From Paenibacillus sp. FSL H8-0537 (GTDB taxonomy: Bacteria; Bacillota; Bacilli; Paenibacillales; Paenibacillaceae): a DNA stretch of 64,000 nucleotides. The stretch's first letter is position 1. Every line of letters begins with the position of its first letter. The position numbers and the translations under genes were made by a program. The stretch covers positions 5,575,001 to 5,639,000 of the forward strand of contig NZ_CP150290.1 of assembly GCF_038051995.1 (NCBI RefSeq), read 5' to 3'. Positions 52,992 through 63,100 of the stretch are shown piece after piece. The notes below the pieces were generated by a model. The model ran no database searches and was not told the DNA's origin. It worked only from the letters and a program-made list of their open reading frames with translations.

Positions 52992-54356
52992 ATGTCTATG
53001 CCAACATCACTAACTAGACCAGCGGATTTGCCAGAATGGGGCAAGCGCTGGTTCGCCTCCCCTTACCGCTCCTATCTATATTCTTATCCGCATAAAACCG
53101 CTTATCGGACACTAACACCGGCGCTGCCGCTTGAGGAACTTTGGAAAGACGAAGCTGCCGATTATTATTTCTTATATATGCACATCCCATTCTGTGGGGT
53201 ACGCTGCGGATTTTGCAATTTGTTCACCCTTCCTGATCGTCGTACCCATGTGCATGAGCAATATGTAGATGCACTTGAACGTCAAGCTTTGCAGTGGGCT
53301 CCCATTATTACAGGAAAGCCTTTTTCCCGCTTCGCCATTGGTGGCGGTACGCCTACATTGCTTGAGGCTTCACAGTTAAATCGGCTGTTTACCATTGCTG
53401 AGGATGTTATGGGGCTGGATACATCACAGGCTTCCATTTCTGTGGAGACCTCTCCTGATACGGTGAGTGAAGAGCGGCTGCAAATCTTAAAAGACCGACG
53501 GACCGACCGGGTTAGTATTGGTGTGCAAAGCTTTATCGATGAGGAGGCTTCGGCCATTTATCGACCACAAAAGCCAAAGCTTGCTGAACAAGCAATTACG
53601 ATGCTGCAGGCTTTTGATTTTCCATTGCTGAATATTGATCTGATTTATGGTTTGCCGGGACAAACTGCCGATTCATGGATATATTCATTGGAGAAAGCAA
53701 TTAGCTTTGCTCCGGGTGAAATTTTCATTTATCCGCTGTATACGCGAGAACATACGATTTTAAAGCCAGATCAAATTCAGCGTCAGGGTACCGATGCACG
53801 GCTGGAACTATATCATATTGCATGCGAACGCCTTAAGGCGGCAGGTTACAAGCAATTTTCCATGCGGCGGTTTGCTAAAGACATAACGTTTACGCACAAA
53901 AACATTTTACCATTTAGCTGTCAGGAGGAAGGCATGGCTGGACTCGGCTGTGGTGCACGCTCTTATACGCGCGAAGTGCATTATGCGTCCCGTTATGGGG
54001 TAAGCGCAGCGGCTACAAGAAGCATCATTGCCGATTATGTTGCAACAGAAAACTTCCAATCCGCGAATTACGGATTTAAATTAAATGTCGCTGAACAGAA
54101 GCGGCGGTTTGTTTTAAAGGCACTGCTGCATGCCGAAGGCCTCTCACTTGCAAGCTATTCAGAACGTTTTCGCAGCGAAGCGCTTGCCGATCACTCCGAA
54201 CTGGCTGAGCTTATTCAACTCGGCTTTGCCCAAATGATGGATGGCGGACAAATCCTTCGTCTAACAGAGCTTGGCATGGCTTATTCCGATGCTATCGGCG
54301 ATGAGTTTATCTCCGGTGATGTTAGAGAATTAATGGAAGGGTACGAGCTGTCATGA
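52992..54356 (+). CDS. STM4012-family radical SAM enzyme (HemN-like)
   Basis: A 454-residue radical SAM enzyme with the HemN-type arrangement. The cluster motif is FCGVRCGFCN (Cys68, 72, 75), then GGGTPT for SAM binding, SIGVQSF and the HemN-like C-terminal domain (RFVLKALLHAEGLSLASYSERF). It is not coproporphyrinogen dehydrogenase by context. ATG 52992 has GAGGAG upstream; ATG 52971 overlaps the previous stop and is an alternative. The gene ends in a four-base overlap with the next. Confidence 0.88.
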   Translation: MSMPTSLTRPADLPEWGKRWFASPYRSYLYSYPHKTAYRTLTPALPLEELWKDEAADYYFLYMHIPFCGVRCGFCNLFTLPDRRTHVHEQYVDALERQALQWAPIITGKPFSRFAIGGGTPTLLEASQLNRLFTIAEDVMGLDTSQASISVETSPDTVSEERLQILKDRRTDRVSIGVQSFIDEEASAIYRPQKPKLAEQAITMLQAFDFPLLNIDLIYGLPGQTADSWIYSLEKAISFAPGEIFIYPLYTREHTILKPDQIQRQGTDARLELYHIACERLKAAGYKQFSMRRFAKDITFTHKNILPFSCQEEGMAGLGCGARSYTREVHYASRYGVSAAATRSIIADYVATENFQSANYGFKLNVAEQKRRFVLKALLHAEGLSLASYSERFRSEALADHSELAELIQLGFAQMMDGGQILRLTELGMAYSDAIGDEFISGDVRELMEGYELS

Positions 54357-55237
54357 AGGCTGTGCTGTATTATCGGGGGTCACTGTCCTCCTGCAACTAT
54401 GATTGTCCTTATTGTCCATTTAGCAAAAATAAAGACAGTGCCGCTACGCTGCGCAAAGACGAGGAGCAATTGCATACTTTCATGGATTGGATTCGGGAGC
54501 AAGGGCACGCCGGCCATGAATTATCTATTTTTTTCAACCCCTATGGTGAAGCCCTTATCCATCGCTGGTATCGCGAGGCTATGATTGAGTTGTCACATAT
54601 GCCCCATATTTCCAAGGTAGCCGTCCAGACGAATCTCTCTACTAAGCTAGACTGGACAAGCCTGTTAAATCCAGAGAAAGCTGCTTTTTGGGTTACTTAC
54701 CACCCCGGTCAGACGACGCTCAGCCAGATGCTGTCACAGTGCATGCAGTTGCACCAACAAGGACTTAATTTTAGCGTTGGAACCGTAGGGCTGCGAAGTG
54801 CTTTCGAGCAAATTGAAGCGCTTCGCAGCAACCTGCCAGAGGATGTATATGTTTGGGTGAATGCCTTTAAAGATAAACCTAACTATTACACAGAAGCAGA
54901 AATCGCCCGGCTTGAAGCCGTTGATCCTTATTTTCTATGGAATACGAGGGACTATGATAGCTTCGGTCAGCGCTGCTCCGCCGGGTCCTCCGTGTTCTAT
55001 ATTCAAGGAAGCGGTGTCGTCAAACATTGCTACAAAGATCGGCGTATCATCGGACAACTTTATCGGGACGGACTGGAAGGCTTATCCGTAGAACGACCTT
55101 GCGGCATGAAGAAATGCGGATGTTATATCGGCTATATCCATATGCCAAAGCTGGAGCTGGGAAATATCTATGAAGACAGTCTGCTGGAGCGAATTCCAAC
55201 ACATTTTCAGCATAAAGAAAAAGTGATCACTTCATAA
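54353..55237 (+). CDS. STM4011-family radical SAM enzyme
   Basis: A 294-residue radical SAM protein starting MKAVLYYRGSLSSCNYDCPY, with cluster cysteines 14, 18 and 21. Further cysteines at 208, 226, 250, 255 and 257 (RCSAG, KHCYKD, CGMKKCGC) suggest a SPASM-like auxiliary cluster, as in enzymes that modify peptides or proteins. It overlaps the STM4012-like gene by four bases and ends the five-gene operon. The substrate is unknown. Confidence 0.87.
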   Translation: MKAVLYYRGSLSSCNYDCPYCPFSKNKDSAATLRKDEEQLHTFMDWIREQGHAGHELSIFFNPYGEALIHRWYREAMIELSHMPHISKVAVQTNLSTKLDWTSLLNPEKAAFWVTYHPGQTTLSQMLSQCMQLHQQGLNFSVGTVGLRSAFEQIEALRSNLPEDVYVWVNAFKDKPNYYTEAEIARLEAVDPYFLWNTRDYDSFGQRCSAGSSVFYIQGSGVVKHCYKDRRIIGQLYRDGLEGLSVERPCGMKKCGCYIGYIHMPKLELGNIYEDSLLERIPTHFQHKEKVITS

Positions 55238-55307
55238 TACAGGTTTCTGTTGTAACTAGACACTACCTGAAAAGGAACTTGTCTATTTCTGTCGAATTGT
55301 AAATAAT

Positions 55308-58300
55308 ATGATACTTAAAAACACACCCAAACTCAGACTGTTTATTTATATTGTTGTATTTATTAGCTTCCTAACCTGCCTGCATTTCATCTGGAACGCG
55401 GCGTTTAACCCCCCTGTCCATCCTGCTGCAAAGCAGGGTGTACTAGATTTGCGCAGCTGGCATTTTACTGACAAAGAAACGATAAGGCTTAATGGTCAGT
55501 GGGAGTTTTATCCAAATATTTTCCTTACGCCTGATCCCTTAGGCGCCTCGCCTGGCAGCAAAAGCTGGGCTGCTGTTCCAGATAAATGGGGTAATTATTT
55601 AAATAAAGACACTGATGGTTCTGGCTTTGGCTTTGGAACCTATCGTCTCCGTATTTTGCTTCCTGACAATGGCACTCAGCAATTTGGAATCGAGACGATG
55701 GCTATTTCAAGCAGCTATGAGTTATTCGTTAACGGCCGTTCTGTATCCAAGCTCGGCCAACCATCAGAAAACCCACAAGAGCATGTAGGGAAGATGTATC
55801 CTCTTATTTCTTCTGTTGCAGACACAAATGAGATGAATTTGGTGCTTCATATCTCCAATTATGATTTCCCTGAAGGAGGCGGTATTACCAAGCCGATTAA
55901 ATTCGGGACGTTAGCCGCCGTTCAGCGTGAAGATTATTTGTTAATTGCTATGCAGCTTATGGTTGCCGTCATCTATATACTTCATCTTATTTATGTAGGC
56001 CTTCTTCCTTTGCTTGGCGTTCGGAAGAAAGAGCTCATTTATTTGTCCATCGTTATTTTCTGTATGATGCTAGGTACTCTCGTGGATGATAATAAATTAT
56101 TGCTCTCCTGGCTGCCTATCCCTTTAGAGTGGAGTATTAAACTATTAAGGCTTAGTTTAATTGGAGCATCTACAATGCTGTTAGCATTCTCCGCCAATTT
56201 TTTTCCTATATATCGGAAGGATAAAGCCATACGCGTGTATTTATTGCTATGTGCCCTTTACGCAATCGTCACTTTGTTGCTGCCGTATGAACTAGTTATT
56301 TCCTTGTCCCCCCTTAGGATTATGGCGATCTCACTTCCGCCTTTAATTATATTGATTATGATCTTGCGCCTAGCACTTAAGGGTGAGGACAACATGGTTT
56401 TCCTCCTTTTTGCTGCTATAAGCCTCGCTTCCAGTATTGTTTGGGCTACCCTCAAATTAAGAACAGAGTGGGATTTGCCTTATTATCCATTTGATTTAAT
56501 TTTTGCATTTATCTGTTTTGCTTCCTTCTGGTTCAAACAATTTCTGCAAACTAGAACCAATTTGGAGCAGCTTGCTTATAAACTGCAAAAAGCCGATAAA
56601 GCGAAAGATGAATTTCTCGCTAATACTTCTCACGAGCTGAGAAATCCGCTGCATGGCATGATTAATATGGCGCAGACCGTATTGGCTAATACGACCCATT
56701 CCATTAATGAAGCAAGCAAAAATAATTTAATGCTGATCATTACCGTTGGACGCCGCATGTCGCTGCTGCTTAATGATTTGCTCGATGTCACACGTCTTAA
56801 GGAACGAGATATTCATTTGAATAAGGAAAGCATCCGGCTGCAAAACATCATTTCCGGCGTATTTGATATGCTGCGTTATTTAACGGAGGACAAACCCGTT
56901 CAGCTAGAAATGAATATATCCCGTTCATTTCCTAAAATAATTGCCGATGAAAATAGGCTGATTCAGATTTTATTTAATCTCATCCATAATGCTGTTAAAT
57001 TTACGAACGAGGGTATTGTTAGCGTTCATGCAGCAGCGATTGGGGATAAAGCCTATATCCACATACAGGATTCTGGGGTCGGCATAGATACAGACGTACA
57101 GCGCACTATTTTTCAAGCTTACGAGCAGGGTGATTCCAGCATGACCGCCATGAGCGGCGGTATTGGTCTCGGGCTCAGCATTTGCAGGCAATTAGTCGAG
57201 CTACACGGGGGTGAGCTAACGGTACAGTCGGTTCCGGGTAAAGGTTCTACGTTCACCTTCACCATGCTCCTTGACGCCCATGCAGCTGCCGACGAACCAG
57301 AATTTACGCTGCCAAGCGAAGCTGAAACAGCCGTGTCTACAGAAGCCGTCATTGCTGCTAATTCTCAATTACTGCGTCTTGATCAGAGACAAGCGGCATC
57401 CGACACAGAACAAAATAAAGCCACTGTCCTTGCCGTAGATGATGATCCTATTAACTTAAAAATATTATCCAGCTTGCTGGATTCAGAGTTTTATGAAGTG
57501 GCTACCGTCACGAGCGGCAAAAAAGCACTCAAGCTGCTTGAAACGAAGGAGTGGGATCTAGTTATCGCCGATGTTATGATGCCGCAAATGTCGGGCTATG
57601 AGTTGACTCAAACGATTCGCAAACGATTCAGCATATCCGAGCTGCCGATTTTATTGCTGACTGCTCGCAGCCGTCCCGAAGATGTCAATACAGGCTTTAT
57701 GGCAGGCGCAAATGATTATGTTACTAAGCCTGTCGATGCTTTGGAGCTCAAGTCTCGCGTACAAGCTTTAACTGACCTGAAACAAACGGTAAATGAGCGG
57801 CTGCGTATTGAGGCGGCTTGGCTTCAAGCACAGATTCAACCTCATTTTCTATTTAATACGTTAAATTCCATCGCCTCCTTAAGTGTGATTGATCAATCGA
57901 GGATGGTGCAATTGCTGGAGGAGTTCGGAAAATATTTGCGAGCGAGCTTTGATATGAAAAATTCAGAGCGCGTAGTTCCGCTTCAGCATGAGCTGGATCT
58001 GCTTCATTCCTATCTATTTATTGAGAAAGAGCGCTTCGGCAATCGCCTGCAAATTGAGTGGGAGCTTGATGACTTGCCATGGCTTCGTATTCCGCCGCTT
58101 TCCATTCAGCCGCTTGTAGAAAATGCCGTGCGGCATGGAGTGCTGTCCCGTTCAAGTGGGGGCACTGTGCGTATTCACCTGAAAGGATACGACGATTATA
58201 CTGAAATTGCGATTATAGATAACGGGGTCGGTATGGAAGAAGAGAAGGTCAGAAGCGTGCTGGAGCAAAACCGTGGAGGAATTGGCCTCCGTAATACGGA

Positions 58301-58424
58301 TCGTCGTTTGAAACAGCTGTACGGCAAGGGATTATGCATCGAAAGCACAGTAAAACAAGGTACGGTTGTTCGCTTTTCTATCCCAAAATCCTCAACCGAT
58401 GAAGCAAATTTAAATGGGATATAA
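55308..58424 (+). CDS. Large 7TM hybrid histidine kinase with two kinase modules
   Basis: A 1038-residue membrane sensor. In order: a membrane anchor (10-30), an extracellular jelly-roll-like domain (about 45-205; LNGQWEFYPN, FGIETMAISSSYELFVNG), a 7TM-DISM-type membrane block (205-425), HisKA with SHELRNP (His about 442), HATPase (about 545-660; GGIGLGLSICRQL), a receiver (about 705-825; VIADVMMPQMSG), then a LytS/YesM-type kinase part (IQPHFLFNTLNS, about 842) with a second HATPase (VENAVRHG). All phosphotransfer residues seem present. No response-regulator gene is adjacent, but a diguanylate cyclase follows 74 bp later. No clear ribosome binding site precedes ATG 55308. Confidence 0.9.
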   Translation: MILKNTPKLRLFIYIVVFISFLTCLHFIWNAAFNPPVHPAAKQGVLDLRSWHFTDKETIRLNGQWEFYPNIFLTPDPLGASPGSKSWAAVPDKWGNYLNKDTDGSGFGFGTYRLRILLPDNGTQQFGIETMAISSSYELFVNGRSVSKLGQPSENPQEHVGKMYPLISSVADTNEMNLVLHISNYDFPEGGGITKPIKFGTLAAVQREDYLLIAMQLMVAVIYILHLIYVGLLPLLGVRKKELIYLSIVIFCMMLGTLVDDNKLLLSWLPIPLEWSIKLLRLSLIGASTMLLAFSANFFPIYRKDKAIRVYLLLCALYAIVTLLLPYELVISLSPLRIMAISLPPLIILIMILRLALKGEDNMVFLLFAAISLASSIVWATLKLRTEWDLPYYPFDLIFAFICFASFWFKQFLQTRTNLEQLAYKLQKADKAKDEFLANTSHELRNPLHGMINMAQTVLANTTHSINEASKNNLMLIITVGRRMSLLLNDLLDVTRLKERDIHLNKESIRLQNIISGVFDMLRYLTEDKPVQLEMNISRSFPKIIADENRLIQILFNLIHNAVKFTNEGIVSVHAAAIGDKAYIHIQDSGVGIDTDVQRTIFQAYEQGDSSMTAMSGGIGLGLSICRQLVELHGGELTVQSVPGKGSTFTFTMLLDAHAAADEPEFTLPSEAETAVSTEAVIAANSQLLRLDQRQAASDTEQNKATVLAVDDDPINLKILSSLLDSEFYEVATVTSGKKALKLLETKEWDLVIADVMMPQMSGYELTQTIRKRFSISELPILLLTARSRPEDVNTGFMAGANDYVTKPVDALELKSRVQALTDLKQTVNERLRIEAAWLQAQIQPHFLFNTLNSIASLSVIDQSRMVQLLEEFGKYLRASFDMKNSERVVPLQHELDLLHSYLFIEKERFGNRLQIEWELDDLPWLRIPPLSIQPLVENAVRHGVLSRSSGGTVRIHLKGYDDYTEIAIIDNGVGMEEEKVRSVLEQNRGGIGLRNTDRRLKQLYGKGLCIESTVKQGTVVRFSIPKSSTDEANLNGI

Positions 58425-58498
58425 AACAAGTATAGAAATTGTATAGATGTTCCGTGTATAATGTTGGGGAACAAAAAAAATAACTATGGTGATAAAAC

Positions 58499-59257
58499 AT
58501 GCGCTTAAAAAAATGGGTTAAAATTCTCCCGACTTCCATTATGATTGCTGTAATAGCGGGAATGCTGGTGCTGTTTTTCACACAATTGTTCAGACTCCCC
58601 GAGCCATTCTTCTCTAATCAGAACCTTCCTTTCTTCTTCAACACCCTAATGGTCATTATCATTACCGTTCTTATTATTATCTTGCGTGCCATGCTTGTTG
58701 AGAGAGCAGTATTGAAGAAGCTTGCCTTTAGGGACGGTATTACGGGTCTTTATAATCGACATGGGCTTGAGCAATTTTGGAAAACATATCGCAGCAAAAA
58801 AAGTATGGCGATTCTCTATCTGGATTTGGATCACTTTAAAGAAATAAATGATCGTTTCGGCCATCATGTTGGAGACGCACTGCTTCGGGAGGTCAGCGTT
58901 CGCTTACAGCAGGTGGAGTCTAAAAAACATCGTGAGCTATTCCGGATTGGCGGTGATGAGTTCGTGATGATTCTCAAAAACTGCGACCCTATTATAGCAA
59001 AGCGGGCTGCCACGCAAATTTTGGAAAAGCTGACGACACCTTACGCAGTCGAAGGTTATCACGTGTTAATTACCGTTAGTATCGGTATTCGGATGTGCAC
59101 GGCCCGCAACGCTGAGCATGATATGCTTGTGAAAGAAGCGGATGCTGCGATGTACGTAGCCAAGAAACAAGGCAAAAATGGATTTTTTGTATTCAGGGAA
59201 GGAAGAAGCAAACTTCCAAAAGAGAAATATGGCAATATTAATCAAGCCAAGCCGTAA
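58499..59257 (+). CDS. Membrane diguanylate cyclase (GGDEF)
   Basis: A 252-residue protein with two N-terminal helices (about 10-30 and 45-63), then a GGDEF domain starting FRDGITGLYNRHGLEQF. The active-site motif GGDEF is intact at about 150-154, so it should make c-di-GMP from GTP. The inhibitory RxxD site upstream is not seen. No extracellular sensor domain is present, so input may come from its membrane helices. Its own -10 TATAAT is at 58457-58462. It lies 74 bp after the hybrid kinase gene. Confidence 0.9.
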   Translation: MRLKKWVKILPTSIMIAVIAGMLVLFFTQLFRLPEPFFSNQNLPFFFNTLMVIIITVLIIILRAMLVERAVLKKLAFRDGITGLYNRHGLEQFWKTYRSKKSMAILYLDLDHFKEINDRFGHHVGDALLREVSVRLQQVESKKHRELFRIGGDEFVMILKNCDPIIAKRAATQILEKLTTPYAVEGYHVLITVSIGIRMCTARNAEHDMLVKEADAAMYVAKKQGKNGFFVFREGRSKLPKEKYGNINQAKP

Positions 59258-59351
59258 AGTCAATAAGCAAGGAGTTCTACACCTTCCGCTTGTTTAGTGG
59301 ATCATGTGGTACTCCTTGCTTTTTTACGTTTCTATCAGCTTTCAATTCCTT

Positions 59352-59996
59352 TTATAGTGTCTCCATTTGACGGGCATGCACAATTAACCTGTGAGTCGGG
59401 TTGATGAGCGGATCGCAAGTAATGAGTGTAAGCAATTTGTCACCGGGAACACTATCTAATACTGACAGCTCGGTTGGCTCGACAATAAGGGTCTCGTACA
59501 CTTTGTAAACATATTTTGCATTACTGGTCTGTACGACAATTTCATCGCCAATTTCTACTTCATTCAGCCGATTGAATAACCTTCCGGTTGTATGGGCACG
59601 ATGCGCTGCGACAGCCGCATTGCCCTCCTCCCCAAACAAAGCAGTCTCTCGCATATGAACGGCCGCATGCTTCATATTAGCCTTTGTAGCGCCATCTAAG
59701 ATCGGTAATAAGACATCAATACGATCTATCGTAATTGTTGCAATGGGCTTGCCATTTTGAAAATCGTTTAATAGAGAAGCTGCCTCATCCTCGGTTTCTT
59801 CTCCTGCATTTAACATATTATTTAGCTGTGCGTAGCTTTGTGCGGCCCCCGTATTTACAGGCTGTGGCGTATCCATGAGCAGGAGCGCTTCTTTTAACAG
59901 CTTCTTCTGCTCCCGATCAGCCATCCATTCATTCCACTGCGGATAAATGAGCAGCAGCACTCCGACTGCTACCAATATAATTGCGATTTTACGCAA
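59352..59996 (-). CDS. Class D-like sortase
   Basis: A 214-residue membrane-anchored transpeptidase: N-terminal helix (3-20), a linker, then a sortase beta-barrel. His132 in AAHRAH, Cys194 in LITCDP and Arg203 in THRLIVHA form the catalytic set, and the TLITCDP end is typical of class D sortases. It joins proteins with an LPxTG-like signal to the cell wall. The start is TTG 59994-59996, with GGGAG eight bases upstream. It lies directly downstream of the LPxTG surface protein gene, which is probably its substrate. Confidence 0.9.
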   Translation of the reverse strand: MRKIAIILVAVGVLLLIYPQWNEWMADREQKKLLKEALLLMDTPQPVNTGAAQSYAQLNNMLNAGEETEDEAASLLNDFQNGKPIATITIDRIDVLLPILDGATKANMKHAAVHMRETALFGEEGNAAVAAHRAHTTGRLFNRLNEVEIGDEIVVQTSNAKYVYKVYETLIVEPTELSVLDSVPGDKLLTLITCDPLINPTHRLIVHARQMETL

Positions 59997-60100
59997 ATTC
60001 TCAGCTCCCTCTGCTTATATGTTGCTTAACTAAACTGAATAGGCTTCTCTATTATGCAGAGCCTGGCTCTACAGTTTCTCTACAGCCCGCACACTTCAAT

Positions 60101-60143
60101 TAAAAAAACCTCCAAAACGAATGAAAAGTCTTCGTTTTGGAGG
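60101..60143 (-). terminator. Terminator between the surface protein and sortase genes
   Basis: CCTCCAAAACGA (60109-60120) pairs with TCGTTTTGGAGG (60132-60143), followed on the minus strand by seven T. It would end or reduce transcription from the surface-protein gene into the sortase gene. Confidence 0.88.
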
Positions 60144-60199
60144 CCTTATGCGCAGAATATCAAATTTCTTTTACTCTGATGAAGCTTGCTGCATCACAT

Positions 60200-63100
60200 T
60201 TACGAACGTGAGCGTTTTTTTCTAAGCAATATCGCTCCAAGTGCAATTAATGCAGCACCTGCAAGCTGGATAGGCAATTGACTGGACTCACCTGTCTTCG
60301 GAAGTGTGCCTTGGTTATTCGGTGCTGGCGTATTTCCATCTCCATCTGAATCCGATTCCTCAACTACCCCGAGCGGGATTTCATCCACATCGATTTCAAA
60401 CAATATTTCCTCTTCGATACCGTCAGCATCTTTTACGATAATAGAGAAATCATCTTTGCCTGTATACCCTGGATCAGGTGTATACACCCATTGTCCATTA
60501 TCGTCAACCGTTACTTGTCCGTGCTCCGGTTGCTTGCCAATATCTACATTTCCACCTTTTGGCACGTCAACTTTACCTTCAACTGGCGTATTTTCCTGTG
60601 TCTTATCTTTCTCTATGACAGGAGTCGCTGTTGGTGCTGGCGTCGGTGTGCCTGACTGCTCAGGACTTGGAGCCACCGGCGTTGGTGTTGGCGTTGTAGG
60701 CGTCTCCGTTACAACAGGCGTTGGTGTAGGAGATGGTGTCGCTGTTGGTGTAGGTGTCGGCGTTGGTACTGATGGGTTGCCCGAATTTCCACCTGGACTA
60801 GTTGGCTTATAAATAAGCCCAAGGTCAATCGTCAGGTCTTCCCAGCCACGCGGCGCCCCTTCACCAATAACGATAACTTCTGTGTATCCATCTACCTGTT
60901 TGTTTGAATCTTCCTCAGCAGAAACACCGTCTGCCTCAGCTTTTGTTACTGTGTAGCCGACTGGCACAATAAATTTCACAAAATATTGTCCGCTTGGCAG
61001 TTGATCAAACAAATAGTAACCAGGATTTCCACTCGCATCATTTGCTGTAGTGGTTTCTCCAATTTGCTCTTTGTTTTGATTAAAAAGCTGTACGGTAACG
61101 CCATTTTGGCCATCCGTAGCCAGTTCATCCTGCTTGCCGTTGTCATTACGGTCAAACCACACATAATTGCCAATAACCCCTTTGGCAACTACGCCAAGGT
61201 CAATCGTATGATCAACCCAGCCAGCCGTTTCATTAATAATGATTTTGGCTGTTATGCCGTCTGCATCCGTTGCATTGGAATCAAGAGCGGTGTTCGCTCC
61301 TTGCTCCGCGCTTGTTTTCACATAATCGCTTGGCAAAACGAATTGAACATAATATTCGCCTGCAAGCAAATTATCGAATAAATAATAGCCCGGCTTGCCG
61401 CTTGCATCATTCGCTGTTGTCGTTTCAGCTACAGGCGTACCTGTGCTGCTGCCTTTATACAGCTTAACCACAATGCCATTAATACCGTCTTTCTCATCTT
61501 CGTTCTGCAAGCCATCGCGGTTGCGATCGAGCCATACATAATTCCCGATTTCACCGCGTGGAACAAGACCCAAATCAATCGTCAAATCATTCCAGCCTGC
61601 TGGTCCAATCGCAATGACCTCGGTTATTCCTTGGCCATCCGTTTTGTTCGAATCCACATCTGGTGCTCCAGCTTCCGGCTTAGTTACACCGTATTCCGCC
61701 GGAATGACGAACTGGACATGATAGTCGCCTTGCGGCAATCCAGCAAATAAATAAAATCCTGGTTTACCATTTTCATCATGCGTAACGGTCTCAGCCAATA
61801 CATGGTTTGCATCGTCATAAAGCTTAACGATAATGCCATTAATGCCTGTTTCCGCTGCATCTTGCAGCCCATCTTCATTACGGTCAAGCCATACATAGTT
61901 GCCGATGGAGCCACGCTCATCCGAAACGACAGGTATTTCATGCTCAGTCGTCACTGGCGGCGTTTCATTCGAAACCGCTTTGGCCACATTGATAATAGAA
62001 GCCGCTGCTGTATCTACTGACGTTACCTGGTATGAATACGTAAATTCCTTGGATTCCCCAGATTTCAGTGATGGAATGGTTGGTATGCCAGATACTTTTG
62101 TATCGGTAATCACAACATTCGTTAAATCGCGCTTGCCTGTATTGGTTACTTTAACCGTGTAGTTAATCCAGCTTCCTGCTGCTGTATCGGAAACAGCGAC
62201 TGCACTGCCCTTTTTCTCAATCTTGAGCCCTGCTGTCGGAATGCTGGCCTCATCCTTAATTGGATCAGGGGATTCATTGTAATATACGGTTGCTACATTA
62301 TCCAAATCTGTCAAATCCAAATCTGCATCTGTGACGCGGTATACGCCCTCAAGCGTCAGTCCCGCTCCTGCTGCCAGATTTTTAATGATGATAGACGGAT
62401 TCGTGCCGGTGCTTACCAGTTGACCAATAATGTCTGGCCTGTCATGGCTGCCGCTATTCAAGGCAATTTCCTCGCCATTATACGTCAGCTTAGTAAACTC
62501 AAAGCCGGCTTGCAGTCTATCAAGCGCATCTGAAATTTTAAAATTATGCAAAGTAACAGAAGAGGTATTTTTCAAAGAAAGCTTATAATGCACATCGTTT
62601 CCTACCACTACATACTGCTGCGAAGGAGCAATCGTGGAGGAGCCTTGCGTCACACTCGTAATTTCTTTCTCGAATGTGATGGAAGGGTATGAACCGCCCG
62701 TAGGTGATGCTGTTTCGATTAGTCCCAAATCGATTGTCGGAATTTTACCAGCTGTACCTAAGCTGATCGTATCCGTACGATATGGCGTATAACCGTCTAC
62801 AGTAGCGCCTTTCGTTACCAGATTGGAGTCATTGTCATTCGTATGGCTTGGATCTGCTCCACTCACATTTGCAGTCGTTGGCATGTAGCGATCCGGCAGC
62901 ACAAACTCTACGAAATAATTGCCTGCCTCAAGTCCCTGGAACAAATAATAGCCTGGACTTCCATTGTAATGATAGCCCGTCTTGCTTGACTTGAACGGCG
63001 TCGTTTCACCTGCTTTGTACAGATTTACGGTAATGCCGTTAATACCTGCACCTTGACCGCTGTCGCCCGGATATTCTTCATCCTGCGTGCCATCGCGGTT

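Noticed and set aside
52992..54356. Assignment as coproporphyrinogen dehydrogenase HemN
   Set aside because: The fold and motif are HemN-like, but the gene lies in a five-gene STM4015-4011 operon with no haem genes, so a different substrate is likely.
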